This document shows, one piece after another, positions 23,300 to 30,328 of a stretch of DNA of 30,328 bases. The notes under the pieces were generated by a model. The model saw only the letters and a list, made by a program, of their open reading frames with translations. It did not search any database and was not told where the DNA came from. The translations under genes were made by a program, and so were the position numbers. How positions within the stretch are numbered: the first letter of the stretch is position 1; every line of letters starts with the position of its first letter. Origin of the DNA: a virus; the IMG/VR virus record IMGVR_UViG_3300037070_008532, positions 1 to 30,328 of that record, one strand, 5' to 3'.

Positions 23300-23475
23300 T
23301 GGTTCTCCTCTCGCAACTGGATGACGGCTCGTAGCTGGCTGACGAAGTTCGGATCGTTGAGGATCATGGCCATCGCTTGACCCGTTGCCTCGGTGACCGG
23401 CTTCACCAGTTCAGGTGGCACCAGTGTAGTGACATAACGCTCGACGTAGCTAGCGAGAAAGTCGCCGGGGTTCAC
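23059..23475 (-). CDS. Small helical protein with long out-of-frame overlap
   Basis: GTG start at 23475 overlaps the upstream stop as GTGA. The first 62 residues are convincing: NPGDFLASYVERYVTTLVPP, ELVKPVTEATGQAMAMILND, FVSQLRAVIQLREENQWLR (coiled-coil end). The frame then runs on for about 240 bases over the start of the zinc-site gene, with a basic Ser/Arg/Pro composition (VPRKRVTPSSKVSQARKASP) like a shadow frame. Either the overlap is truly translated as a basic tail, or a -1 frameshift would fuse it to the next gene, or the true end was lost. I annotate the whole frame, sure only of the N-terminal half. Confidence 0.6.
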   Translation of the reverse strand: MNPGDFLASYVERYVTTLVPPELVKPVTEATGQAMAMILNDPNFVSQLRAVIQLREENQWLRAQVVHLTSLLPSGCASTGVPRKRVTPSSKVSQARKASPRPRGNTSQTSPAKRVRIGGTASRPSKAAFMKGFRQAKR

Positions 23476-23723
23476 ACCCCTAGCTTCTCACGAAGTCCAT
23501 CAGCCATCCCGGGCAAGCTCACCTGGGACGGCCTGAACCAGCCAGCGCCCATACCCCCGTATGTCATGGGGTCATCGAACACCACCTTCAGGATCCTCCC
23601 CGCCGCCTTGGTGGGCACCACCCGTGTCAGGGTGCCAGGTAGGACTTGGTCCCCGAAGTGGACATCGACCGCCATGTCGATGAAGCGGTTGAGAGGATGA
23701 GGATGTACCTGCGTGTGAGCCAT
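23472..23723 (-). CDS. Small protein, unknown
   Basis: 83 residues, HTQVHPHPLNRFIDMAVDVH at the N-terminus, LPGTLTRVVPTKAAGRILKV in a beta-rich centre, then FDDPMTYGGMGAGWFRPSQV. It looks like a small beta-barrel. Ribosome site is weak (GGTAGTATCTCAGT before the ATG) and the start follows the Thr-rich secreted gene by 20 bases. Its stop overlaps the next GTG. No family recognised. Confidence 0.78.
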   Translation of the reverse strand: MAHTQVHPHPLNRFIDMAVDVHFGDQVLPGTLTRVVPTKAAGRILKVVFDDPMTYGGMGAGWFRPSQVSLPGMADGLREKLGV

Positions 23724-23743
23724 ACTGAGATACTACCGTCAAA

Positions 23744-25726
23744 TCACAACGTTGGGGGCAACACCACCGTTGTTGTGGTCGTTGTCGGGGGAGGCCCGAA
23801 CGGCCCCGGTGGGTTGGCGCAAGCGCTGCTCTCGGGCGGGTACGTCACCAGCACCGGGCCAGCGGTCGGGTTGACCTCGTACGTCAGGAAGATGCCCTCA
23901 CGGAGGAACTCGTCCGAAGGATCCTGGATCCAGAACCCGTCGTCAGTGAGTATCCATCCGGGTACATCATCAATGCTGCCATCCGGGTTAACGGAAGTGC
24001 CGGGGTAGAGGATGTCCACCGTTGCTCCGGGTTGGTAGACCAAGTCCTGAGTAGATACCACGTTGCCATTGATGTCCCTCATGGTGAGTATGCCCGTTAC
24101 CCCAGCGAGGCTGGGGAAGCCGGGTGTCTGGAAGGTAATGCGGATCGTTGGCACCTCACGGACGCAGACGGTGCCCGCTGCGCCAAAGGTGAACGTCTCA
24201 GGCAGGGTCGTCGTCGTGGACGTAGTTGTCGTAGGAGCCGTGGTCGTCGTCGTGGTTGAAGTAGGGCCGGTGGTTGTCGTGGTGCTCGATGTAGTCGGCA
24301 ATGTTGTCGTAGACGACGTGGTTGTCGAGGTCGAGGACGGGGAGGTGGTCGAGGTCGATGACGTGCTCCCCGGCTGAGTCGTCGTCGTCGTTGAACTGGG
24401 GGCCGTAGTCGTGCTCGCCGGGACCGTGGTCGATGACGTGCTTGACGAGGTCGTGGAAGTGCTCGGCGTCGTCGTTGTCGAGGTGGAGGTAGTCGGTGCC
24501 ACCGTCGTGCTCGTCGTCGTGGTCGATGGGGGCAGGGTAGTGGTAGTCGAGGTGCTTGTCGTCGGGGCCACCGTCGTCGTCGTCGTCGTAGACGAGGTTG
24601 TAGGCGACGTAGTGGAGGTCGTCGTTGAGGGCGCGGTGGTCGTAGATGTCGATGATGTCGTTGTACCCGGTGTCGTGGTGGTCGTAGTCGTGGCTGGCGG
24701 GCAGTCGGGCGGCAGAGTCACCACCGCCGTGGCCGTCTCGCCCGAGTTGGCGTAGGTCAGCGTCAGCGGGGTCGTCAGGCTTGCTGGGTACGGGAAGGTG
24801 ACGGTCTGGCCCGACTGGAAGACCAGCGGGTTGCCCGAGTAGTCGGTGCCGTCCGAGAAGGTCAGGAGGCCGGGGACACCGTTGAGGTCGGGCCGGTTGC
24901 CAAATGTGATCGAGATCTCGGGCAGGTTGTCGGGGCCGCAGAAGGCGAAGTCGTCAATCCCCAGCAGGCTCGGCTTGGGCAACGTGGTCGTCGTCTGACC
25001 AGGCACGGTCGAGGTGGTAGACGACGTGGTCGTTGTACTCGATGACGTAGTCGTCGGTGAAGTCGTAGTGGTGGACGATGACGTAGTCGTCGTGGTCGGA
25101 GGCGTTGGCAGGCATTCACTCACATCCGGTTCTGGTTGGCCGGTGTCGAAGGCGATCACCCGGCTGCGGCCCTGGGCGTCAGCGAAGAACGAGCCGATCA
25201 CGCCGTCCCAGTCGGGGATGGCGTTGACGCTGACCGAGATCGGGTTCTGACCGGTCTGCAACCGCTCGTCAACCCCCGGCGTCCCCACGAACTTGCACAC
25301 GAACACCTTCTTCGGCGCCACCGTCGTGGTCGTCAGAGCGACCGTCGTCGTAGTTGTCGAGGTCGTAGGCGTCGTCGTAGTGCTGGAGGGGGCCACCGTT
25401 GACGAGGTAGCAGGTGTCGTAGACGTGGATGACGGAGCCGTCGTGGTAGAAGACGCCGCCGTAGTGGTCGTGTCCTGGGCGGAAGTCGTCGTCGTGTACT
25501 TGGGGATGGTCGAGGTGGGCGTGACCGTGTTGCGCGTCGTGGTACTCGGGTATGACGGCTCCGTTGTCGTTGTGTCGTGACCTGGGATCGTGTACCACGG
25601 TGGTTCGTGCTGGATCGTCGTTGTGGTGCTGTCCTCGCCGCCTCCGGTGGGATGTGTTGCCAAGACCGGAGCAGCGCTCACGACCAGGGCACTGAGTGTG
25701 ATAGTGAGCGCTGCCCGGAACTTCAT
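23744..25726 (-). CDS. Secreted Thr-rich multidomain surface protein
   Basis: 660 residues, AGGA before the ATG. Signal peptide 1-23 (MKFRAALTITLSALVVSAAP, cut after VLA). Then Thr/Ser/Pro linkers at about 51-138, 209-250 and 344-510 separating three globular parts: 140-206 (VFVCKFVGTPGVDERLQTGQ, NPISVSVNAIPDWDG), 253-342 (LLGIDDFAFCGPDNLPEISI) and 511-640 (TVCVREVPTIRITFQTPGFP; VPGWILTDDGFWIQDPSDEF). The first and third resemble domains I know from actinobacterial, notably Acidimicrobiia, secreted proteins. No LPXTG or membrane anchor at the end (VVLPPTL). Host-like cargo in a phage; the linkers are possible glycosylation sites. Role unproven. Confidence 0.88.
   Translation of the reverse strand: MKFRAALTITLSALVVSAAPVLATHPTGGGEDSTTTTIQHEPPWYTIPGHDTTTTEPSYPSTTTRNTVTPTSTIPKYTTTTSAQDTTTTAASSTTTAPSSTSTTPATSSTVAPSSTTTTPTTSTTTTTVALTTTTVAPKKVFVCKFVGTPGVDERLQTGQNPISVSVNAIPDWDGVIGSFFADAQGRSRVIAFDTGQPEPDVSECLPTPPTTTTTSSSTTTTSPTTTSSSTTTTSSTTSTVPGQTTTTLPKPSLLGIDDFAFCGPDNLPEISITFGNRPDLNGVPGLLTFSDGTDYSGNPLVFQSGQTVTFPYPASLTTPLTLTYANSGETATAVVTLPPDCPPATTTTTTTPGTTTSSTSTTTAPSTTTSTTSPTTSSTTTTTTVAPTTSTSTTTTLPPSTTTTSTTVAPTTSTSTTTTPSTSTTSSSTSSTTVPASTTTAPSSTTTTTQPGSTSSTSTTSPSSTSTTTSSTTTLPTTSSTTTTTGPTSTTTTTTAPTTTTSTTTTLPETFTFGAAGTVCVREVPTIRITFQTPGFPSLAGVTGILTMRDINGNVVSTQDLVYQPGATVDILYPGTSVNPDGSIDDVPGWILTDDGFWIQDPSDEFLREGIFLTYEVNPTAGPVLVTYPPESSACANPPGPFGPPPTTTTTTVVLPPTL
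24197..24697 (-). repeat. Low-complexity Thr/Ser codon tract
   Basis: Residues 344-510 of the 660-residue protein are nearly all Thr and Ser with Pro, Ala and Val, encoded by repeated ACG/ACC/ACT and TCG codons (GTCGTCGTC on the plus strand). Similar shorter tracts are at about 25313-25576 and 24977-25102. They could vary in length by replication slippage and they create long Val-rich false frames on the plus strand. Confidence 0.85.
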
Positions 25727-25736
25727 GGCCGGGATC

Positions 25737-26348
25737 CTAATCCACCACGTTGAAGGTGCGGAGGAGTGTCTCCAACTCGGTCGGATCGGCAGACTGAGCC
25801 TGCATCACCGCCGTGAAGGAGGCGTCGGCCGGTGAAGCCACGACCATGTTCCACGTCATGTGGAGCGGCCCACAATCCGTACCGATCTGGATGACGCCGA
25901 CGAACACCGGATCGTCGTACTCCTTGAAGGCGATGGTGTCGCAACCGCCCGTCAACCCGTACTCGTCCATGAGGGTCAACGGGTCGGGAGCGAACGGGAC
26001 GGTGAAATAAGACACTCCCGGCACTTCGAAGGACGTGTAGAACTTCTGGATGTCGGGCGCCGCCACGATGGAGGGCCGTCCCTCGGCGGCGGTGCCCTCC
26101 TCGGGGATGAACGCCATCGTGTTGACGTCCTGCCAGGCATCTGGCACGGCGATCACGATGGTGTGCGAGTCGTCCACCAAAGGCATGTATCCCGGTGGAA
26201 TGGGGATGGTGGTGGTTGGGCCACTGGGCACGGTGGTCGTCACTCCTGTCGTCGTGGTGGTCGGTTGGGTGGGGAGCGTCGTGACGGGCGGGGGCGGGGC
26301 GGTGGTGGCCGCTGCTGCGGCCACCACCAGTGCTGCGAGGATGAACAT
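25737..26348 (-). CDS. Small secreted protein with Thr linker and extracellular domain
   Basis: 203 residues from the ATG at 26348; a longer in-frame start would lie inside the upstream gene. N-terminus MFILAALVVAAAAATTA is a short signal peptide, weak in positive charge. Residues 18-52 are Pro/Thr linker. Residues 58-203 (HTIVIAVPDAWQDVNTMAFI, IQKFYTSFEVPGVSYFTVPF, LMDEYGLTGGCDTIAFKEYD, FVGVIQIGTDCGP, LETLLRTFNVVD) form a domain with Cys136 and Cys159 likely bridged. This domain I know from Acidimicrobiia secreted proteins, where it is often fused to proteases or kinases. It may be an immune-like bait, a binding module or host cargo; function unknown. Ends 10 bases before the next start. Confidence 0.84.
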   Translation of the reverse strand: MFILAALVVAAAAATTAPPPPVTTLPTQPTTTTTGVTTTVPSGPTTTIPIPPGYMPLVDDSHTIVIAVPDAWQDVNTMAFIPEEGTAAEGRPSIVAAPDIQKFYTSFEVPGVSYFTVPFAPDPLTLMDEYGLTGGCDTIAFKEYDDPVFVGVIQIGTDCGPLHMTWNMVVASPADASFTAVMQAQSADPTELETLLRTFNVVD

Positions 26349-26362
26349 GTCGTGTCTTTCTG

Positions 26363-28351
26363 TTAGCAGGTGGCTGGAAGGACCATCCCGGGCGTGAAGC
26401 CAGGGGGCAGGGACACCGTGACCACCGGATCGGCCGGAACCGTGGTGGGCGGTGCTGGGCAAGTCGTGGTGGGCGCTACGACGGTCGTTGGAGGCGATGT
26501 CGTCGTCGTGCCCACCACGACGGTCGTGGTCGTCGTGACGACCGTGGTCGGTGTAGTCGGCGGGACAACGGTAGTCGTCGTCACTACGGGCGGGTCCGTG
26601 GTTGGGGGCGGCGGCTCCAAGCAGTCGATGTCATCGGCGTTGATCCGCTGGCAGACCACGACAAGGTTGTCCTGGTTGGCTGCTTCGGCGTCACCGGCTG
26701 CGATGACGTTGACGAAGTCGCCCGCTTGCAGTCCATTGACCTGGTTGCCCTGGGTCACCTGGGATTGGGCCGTGTTGTTGCCAGAGTTGGCGTTGGCGAG
26801 GCCGAGACTCACGACGATGGTCACCTGGCGCATGTTGACCTGCGCTCCGGTGGCGTCACCCATCGTGGTGTCGAGTCCCTCGAAGGTGGCGTCAAGATGG
26901 AGCAAGATGCCCTGGAAAGGCACGTCGATACCCCTGGACGTCGCCGCCATGACCTCACCGTTGGCCGATTCGTGGACCATGGCGAGCATCTCGGACATGA
27001 ATGCCGCCATCATCACGATGGACGAGGCGTCCTCAGCGCTGAGTGTGGCTACGCCGCCTCCGAGGGTGTTTCCTCCGGTGTTCGCGCCAGCGGCTCCCAC
27101 GTTGGCAACAAGCACTTGTTGGACGATGTCAACCACACCATCTCCTGACGCAGCCGCCATAGCAACTTGACGAACGAACGTGTCCGAGTCGTTGCCGGTA
27201 GCGGTGGCGTCTCCGGTGGAGATACTGCCCACCGCGGGGCCGTAGCCGTAGCTCTGCAAGAGCGCAGGCAGAAGCATGGCAAAGAGGTCTTGGGCGTAGG
27301 CATTGTCATCTCCCGGATCCGCCGAGAGCAAGCCGCCTGCTACTCCCGAAATGTCGTTGATACCTGAGTTAGCCAGAGCAAAACCGACGTTGAGAACGGT
27401 GGCTCGCTGGGTGACGTTGAGTTGTGCTGTGTCTTCTCCAAGGAGTTGGGCGTACTGACTGATGTCGGTGGTTGAGAGGTTGCCAGTTGCGTTGGCGTTG
27501 CCAGCGGCGATGGCACCGCCAGAACCTCCAGCAGTCCCTGCACCGGCCACACCGTTGAGGCCGCTATTGGCCGTACCGACACCCATCCAGAGGGAGATGG
27601 CGAGTTGGTTGGCATGGGCGTCGGTGTTCTCATCGCCGTTCTCCCTCGCTGCCTGGGTGATGTACTGGCCGATGTCGAGGCCGGTGGCGTCAGCGTCACC
27701 AGTGGTGATACCAGCGGTGATCCCGCCCCCACCAGGCGTCGAAGCGATGCCGTTGTAGCCAGAGTTGGCCAGAGCGACACCCAAGTTGATGATCAGAGCG
27801 ACCTGGAGCACGTTGGCAACTGCCTGGTCCTGTACCGTGATATCAGCGCCCTGGGTGACAACATTGGCGTCCTGAGATCCCACGGCGGTGGCATCTCCGG
27901 TCAGGATGTCGGTTGTCGCCTGGGGCGCACCCGGCTGGTTGGCGTTGTCCACCTCATGGTTGTCGCCCGAGTTGGCGTTAGCAACTACCGTCGCTGTGAT
28001 GACTGCCGACTGGTCGTTGTTGACCTGATTGGGGTTGGACGTGCTGACCACAGCGGTGTCCTGAACCTGGACAACCTGCTCGGTGCCGGTAGGAGGCTCG
28101 CTAGCCGTCTCCGTAACCGGTGCTTCGGTGACCGGAGCCTCTGGTGCTCCAGTAGACGGAGCAACCGTCTCCGGGTCGGTGACGATGACCTGGATGGTCG
28201 TCGGAGCCTCGGTGGTCGGAGCCGCCGTCGTGGGCGCCTCTGTCGTTGCTGGAGGGTCCGTTGGTGGAGTACTGGCGTCCACCGCCGCCGCGCTGATGAG
28301 GGTCAAAGCCCCCGCCGTGATGACTGTCGCCATCCCCTTGATCCGCCGCAT
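26363..28351 (-). CDS. Secreted protein with six ANSG.N / GDATA repeats
   Basis: 662 residues, AAGGA 6 bases before the ATG. Signal peptide 1-26 (ending AAAVDA), Thr/Pro linker to about 90, repeat region 95-570, Pro/Thr linker 580-635, C-terminal PPGFTPGMVLPATC. Repeats: ANSG/ANTG.N at 126, 195, 261, 327, 423 and 521; GDATA-like at 152, 218, 284, 380, 498 and 553. Each unit combines a QxxxxxNVG-type strand segment with a TGDATA turn, suggesting a beta-solenoid. I know such repeats from actinobacterial surface proteins and similar ones from candidate-phyla bacteria. No anchor. It stands between two other secreted genes. Whether it acts on the host surface or the virion is open. Confidence 0.86.
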   Translation of the reverse strand: MRRIKGMATVITAGALTLISAAAVDASTPPTDPPATTEAPTTAAPTTEAPTTIQVIVTDPETVAPSTGAPEAPVTEAPVTETASEPPTGTEQVVQVQDTAVVSTSNPNQVNNDQSAVITATVVANANSGDNHEVDNANQPGAPQATTDILTGDATAVGSQDANVVTQGADITVQDQAVANVLQVALIINLGVALANSGYNGIASTPGGGGITAGITTGDADATGLDIGQYITQAARENGDENTDAHANQLAISLWMGVGTANSGLNGVAGAGTAGGSGGAIAAGNANATGNLSTTDISQYAQLLGEDTAQLNVTQRATVLNVGFALANSGINDISGVAGGLLSADPGDDNAYAQDLFAMLLPALLQSYGYGPAVGSISTGDATATGNDSDTFVRQVAMAAASGDGVVDIVQQVLVANVGAAGANTGGNTLGGGVATLSAEDASSIVMMAAFMSEMLAMVHESANGEVMAATSRGIDVPFQGILLHLDATFEGLDTTMGDATGAQVNMRQVTIVVSLGLANANSGNNTAQSQVTQGNQVNGLQAGDFVNVIAAGDAEAANQDNLVVVCQRINADDIDCLEPPPPTTDPPVVTTTTVVPPTTPTTVVTTTTTVVVGTTTTSPPTTVVAPTTTCPAPPTTVPADPVVTVSLPPGFTPGMVLPATC
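26681..27976 (-). repeat. Six imperfect protein repeats (ANSG.N / GDATA)
   Basis: Unit spacing by the ANSG.N landmark is 69, 66, 66, 96 and 98 residues, so the first four are regular and the last two carry inserts. Units read e.g. LIINLGVALANSGYN, LWMGVGTANSGLN, LNVGFALANSGIN, VSLGLANANSGNN. Confidence 0.82.
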
Positions 28352-28376
28352 GTCCTTATCCGCCTCTTTCTACGAA

Positions 28377-28408
28377 GAGGGCGGGGTGGCCGAAACCACC
28401 CCGCCCTC
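28377..28408 (-). terminator. Strong hairpin between two secreted-protein genes
   Basis: GAGGGCGGGGTGG (28377-28389) and CCACCCCGCCCTC (28396-28408) form a perfect 13-bp stem with 6-base loop. It sits between the Ser/Ala-rich gene and the next gene. On the minus strand only TTCGTAG follows, so termination may be partial or the stem may protect mRNA. Confidence 0.65.
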
Positions 28409-28435
28409 GGGTTCCCTGACTCTAGGGAAGGTTGG

Positions 28436-29479
28436 TCAGCCCGCGTCGCCCGTGGCCGAAGCCGTGTCGGAAGACGTGTTGTTCTGAGTCTGGCTAACCG
28501 TGAGGGTGGCGCTGTTGGTCGCCGTCGCCGCCCCCGTGGTGATGTTGTTGCTCGCCGTCGAGGCATTCGCCCCGGCGTTGGCGTTGCCGCTGGTCGAGCC
28601 GCCACCGGCTCCACCCGTCGACTCCACCGCACCCGTGCTGCCCGCCGCCGAAGCGCCCGAGCCGCCAGAGGCCGACGACACGTCGCCGCTGGACGAATCC
28701 GTCGAGTGGGCGTCGCCGCCCTCGGACTCGCTCTCCGACTCCTGGTTGGCGTCGTTGGACTGGCTGACCGAGTTGGAGGCGTTGTTGCCACCGCTGTTGG
28801 CCGACGCGTCCTGCGACACGTAGACGTTGGCGTCGGCGTCCTGGTGGACGCTGCTCTCGACCTCGGCGCTGGCCGCGGTCGGGGTGCTCGACGCTGACGC
28901 CGAAGAGGCTCCACCCGCCGAAGCGGACGACGCCGTGGTGGCTGCGCCACCGGTCGCCGTGGCCGAGTTGGTGGACGAGTTGGTCTGCGACTGGGTAACC
29001 CCACCGCCGACCGTGTTGCCCGCCGTAGCGGCGCCAGCGGCGATGCCGTTGGTGGCCCCGCTGGTGTTGCCCCCGATGTTGCCGTTGGTGGAACCGGACG
29101 TACCGGCCGCTCCACCCGTCGCCTTGACGCTGCCGCCCGAGTTGGCAGCCGAAGCGCCCGTGGCCGAAGCCGAGGACACGTCGCCCTCGCTGCGGTCGGT
29201 CGAGTCGGCGTCGCCGCCCTCGCTGGACGAGTCGCTGTCCTGGTTGACGTCGTTGCTCTGGCTGATGGAGTTGTACTCCACGTTGTCGCCCGTGTTGGTG
29301 TACGCCTTCTGGCACACCTCGACGGTGACGTCAGCGTCCTGGCTGACGTGGCTGTCGACTTCGGCCTCCGTAGCCGGGTCGTCGCTGTGCTCCTCGGCCG
29401 AGGCGATGCCGCCCCATCCGAGGGTGAGGCCCGCCGCCGCCAAGGTTGCGGTGACGATCCGCCGTTGTGATCGCTTCAT
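28436..29479 (-). CDS. Secreted Ser/Ala/Gly/Asn-rich repeat protein, curlin-like spacing
   Basis: 347 residues, AGGAGAG before the ATG. Signal peptide 1-28 (MKRSQRRIVTATLAAAGLTL, cut after ASA). The mature protein is almost only Ser, Ala, Gly, Thr, Asn, Asp and Gln, with a single Cys. It is made of two similar halves (about 39-176 and 205-345), each starting AEV(D/E)S..QDAD and holding NSISQSNDVNQ or NSVSQSNDANQ, then SEGGDA.STD and GDVSSAS. The G.N.....SQSND.NQ spacing recalls curlin repeats (S.....Q.G..N.....Q), but length and order differ. A fibrous, matrix-like or amyloid-like secreted protein is an inference. It is followed by a strong hairpin. Confidence 0.86.
   Translation of the reverse strand: MKRSQRRIVTATLAAAGLTLGWGGIASAEEHSDDPATEAEVDSHVSQDADVTVEVCQKAYTNTGDNVEYNSISQSNDVNQDSDSSSEGGDADSTDRSEGDVSSASATGASAANSGGSVKATGGAAGTSGSTNGNIGGNTSGATNGIAAGAATAGNTVGGGVTQSQTNSSTNSATATGGAATTASSASAGGASSASASSTPTAASAEVESSVHQDADANVYVSQDASANSGGNNASNSVSQSNDANQESESESEGGDAHSTDSSSGDVSSASGGSGASAAGSTGAVESTGGAGGGSTSGNANAGANASTASNNITTGAATATNSATLTVSQTQNNTSSDTASATGDAG
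28445..29365 (-). repeat. Internal duplication of the Ser/Ala-rich protein
   Basis: First copy about 28952-29365, second about 28445-28867. Paired landmarks: AEVDSHVSQDADVTV with AEVESSVHQDADANV; NSISQSNDVNQ with NSVSQSNDANQ; SEGGDADSTD with SEGGDAHSTD; VTQSQTNSST with VSQTQNNTSS. DNA is similarly biased and may recombine. Confidence 0.85.
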
Positions 29480-29561
29480 GTTCTCTCCTGAATCAGGGCG
29501 TTTCCGCCGTTTGTCGGTACCGAACCGTGGAATCTACCACTCTCGGTGAGAACGGTTTCCC

Positions 29562-29855
29562 CTAAACGTCTGGCAACTTGTGGCCTTCATCAGCGGCCAA
29601 AGCCGCCTGGCCCTCGAAGTAGTCAGACACCCGGATCAACCCCTCCCGCCTGTCAACATCCTCCGTCAGCGTCGCCGTGATGGCGATGCAGGCGGCGTAC
29701 GTTGCAAGTGCTGGTGAAGCAAACACGTCTTGTCGACGTATCACAACGGCGTCAGGCAGTTCGTCATCAACTCGGAATGTGACAAACCCGTCTGTCACAG
29801 AGATTGCGTTGTCACGCTTGAAGACTGCGTACTTGTCGTCGCTGTCGCCCACCAC
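29562..29855 (-). CDS. Small protein, unknown
   Basis: 97 residues. GTG start at 29855 (a second GTG follows) with GAGGAG upstream. It reads DSDDKYAVFKRDNAISVTDG, FVTFRVDDELPDAVVIRRQD, VFASPALATYAACIAITATL, then a helical end. The '..AVVIR.qDvFa..aL..Ya..i..a..l' pattern looks like small actinophage proteins. No function known. It precedes the secreted cassette with an 82-base gap to the next start. Confidence 0.78.
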   Translation of the reverse strand: MVGDSDDKYAVFKRDNAISVTDGFVTFRVDDELPDAVVIRRQDVFASPALATYAACIAITATLTEDVDRREGLIRVSDYFEGQAALAADEGHKLPDV

Positions 29856-29882
29856 TAACTCCTCGGCTCGGGAATGGAGATA

Positions 29883-30086
29883 CTACACACATCCCGGAGG
29901 CAGTTGTCCAGAGAAACTTCCCGTGTAGGCAAATCTCACTCTGACCAGGGCTTCTTCCCTCGTCAGACCCCTCTGCATGAGGGTTGCGATGACCGCCTGC
30001 CATACATCGGGATAGTCGAGTACGGCTAGGTTTGGGAGAACGTGGTATCTCTTCTCGTTGGGAGCATCTGTTGCTAGCGTTGTCAT
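29883..30086 (-). CDS. Small protein, unknown
   Basis: 67 residues from the ATG at 30086, with GGAGAG 8 bases upstream overlapping the previous stop; a GTG five codons earlier is in frame but inside the upstream gene. Sequence TTLATDAPNEKRYHVLPNLA, VLDYPDVWQAVIATLMQRGL, TREEALVRVRFAYTGSFSGQ. Helical, globular by eye. No family recognised. Confidence 0.72.
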   Translation of the reverse strand: MTTLATDAPNEKRYHVLPNLAVLDYPDVWQAVIATLMQRGLTREEALVRVRFAYTGSFSGQLPPGCV

Positions 30087-30090
30087 AACG

Positions 30091-30328
30091 TCACTCTCCA
30101 CGATCCCGGACCACGCGTGCCCTGAGCGCTTCGCCCTTCAACAGCGCAACGGTGGCCCGGTGGTGACCGGAGAGGATGTCCCAGCGCCCCGAAGGGTGGG
30201 CGTAGACGACGGGATACTGGTTCCCGACATCATGTTGATCGGCTGCTGTTCGCCCAGTCTTCTCGTAAGCGTCACCCATGTAGTGGCCGACGTGCTCTGA
30301 GAGGACGCTGGGTTGTGTGGCGTGCAGT
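30091..30328 (-). CDS. ParB/sulfiredoxin-like domain protein (5' end outside window)
   Basis: The frame stays open to the window edge; an internal ATG at 30279 exists, but the sequence before it (TQPSVLSEHVGHYM) reads as coding, so the true start is upstream. The domain shows YPVVYAHPSGRWDILSGHHR then ATVALLKGEALRARVVRD, with the 'l.GHHR..a....G...a.V' core of ParB-like nuclease and sulfiredoxin folds, frequent in actinophages next to head genes. ParB-type CTPase boxes are not visible. Function unknown. Confidence 0.75.
   Translation of the reverse strand, partial: LHATQPSVLSEHVGHYMGDAYEKTGRTAADQHDVGNQYPVVYAHPSGRWDILSGHHRATVALLKGEALRARVVRDRGE

Noticed and set aside
24197-24697. CRISPR-like or tandem DNA array
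   Set aside because: The periodicity is 3 bases and reflects Thr codons; there are no fixed repeats with spacers.
24063-24755. Val-rich plus-strand frames that look like membrane proteins
   Set aside because: They are reverse complements of Thr codon tracts (GTC/GTG read from GAC/CAC/ACG), not real genes.
27605-28897. 430-residue plus-strand frame
   Set aside because: Antisense across two secreted-protein genes and the hairpin between them; Arg/Val/Gly-rich shadow of Thr/Ala codons.
1-30328. tRNA genes, integrase, attachment sites, lysin
   Set aside because: I looked for a tRNA cloverleaf, a tyrosine or serine recombinase motif and an amidase or peptidase domain, and saw none in this window.

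Overview
This window looks like part of the genome of a tailed double-stranded DNA phage (or prophage) of a GC-rich actinobacterium. Almost every gene lies on the minus strand and reads from high to low coordinates, with ATGA, GTGA, TGATG and TAATG junctions typical of phage operons. The large terminase, an SPP1/HK97-type portal, a coiled-coil scaffold and an N4-gp56-like major capsid protein fix the phage identity. The host class is inferred: the Thr/Pro-rich secreted proteins at 23.7-28.4 kb carry domain types I associate with Actinobacteria, especially Acidimicrobiia such as Ilumatobacter. No integrase, lysin, tape measure, tail tube or tRNA is visible here.

Layout from high to low coordinates (direction of most transcription). 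30.3-29.5 kb: a ParB-like fragment cut by the window edge and two small genes. 29.5-23.7 kb: four consecutive genes for proteins with signal peptides, namely a Ser/Ala/Gly-rich protein with an internal duplication, a protein with six ANSG.N / GDATA repeats, a small Thr-linker protein with a secreted globular domain, and a 660-residue Thr-rich multidomain protein. 23.7-20.8 kb: small genes including a zinc-finger-like protein, a KTSC-domain protein and a Cys-rich protein. 20.4-18.8 kb: large terminase. 18.7-15.1 kb: nine small accessory genes, including a DUF7178-like and a DUF7218-like protein. 15.1-8.0 kb: LamG protein, portal, three tandem paralogues, scaffold, major capsid protein and a probable decoration protein. 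7.9-0 kb: fibre and baseplate-like genes, ending in a giant fibre that runs off the left edge and stays open for at least 1485 codons.

Three small plus-strand genes (16.7, 20.5 and 22.3 kb) sit alone among minus-strand genes, two of them next to hairpins.

The most notable things here are: (1) a degenerate repeat of about 22 residues used about 17 times in two LamG-containing proteins; (2) a cassette of secreted host-like surface proteins inside a phage; (3) a tandem triplication of an unrecognised, possibly GNAT-like gene whose C-terminal NTE..S.GR.F peptide recurs in other nearby small proteins; (4) a short motif shared by the scaffold and the zinc-finger protein; (5) dispersed GATACCCCTG / GGTATCTC words, several in intergenic gaps.
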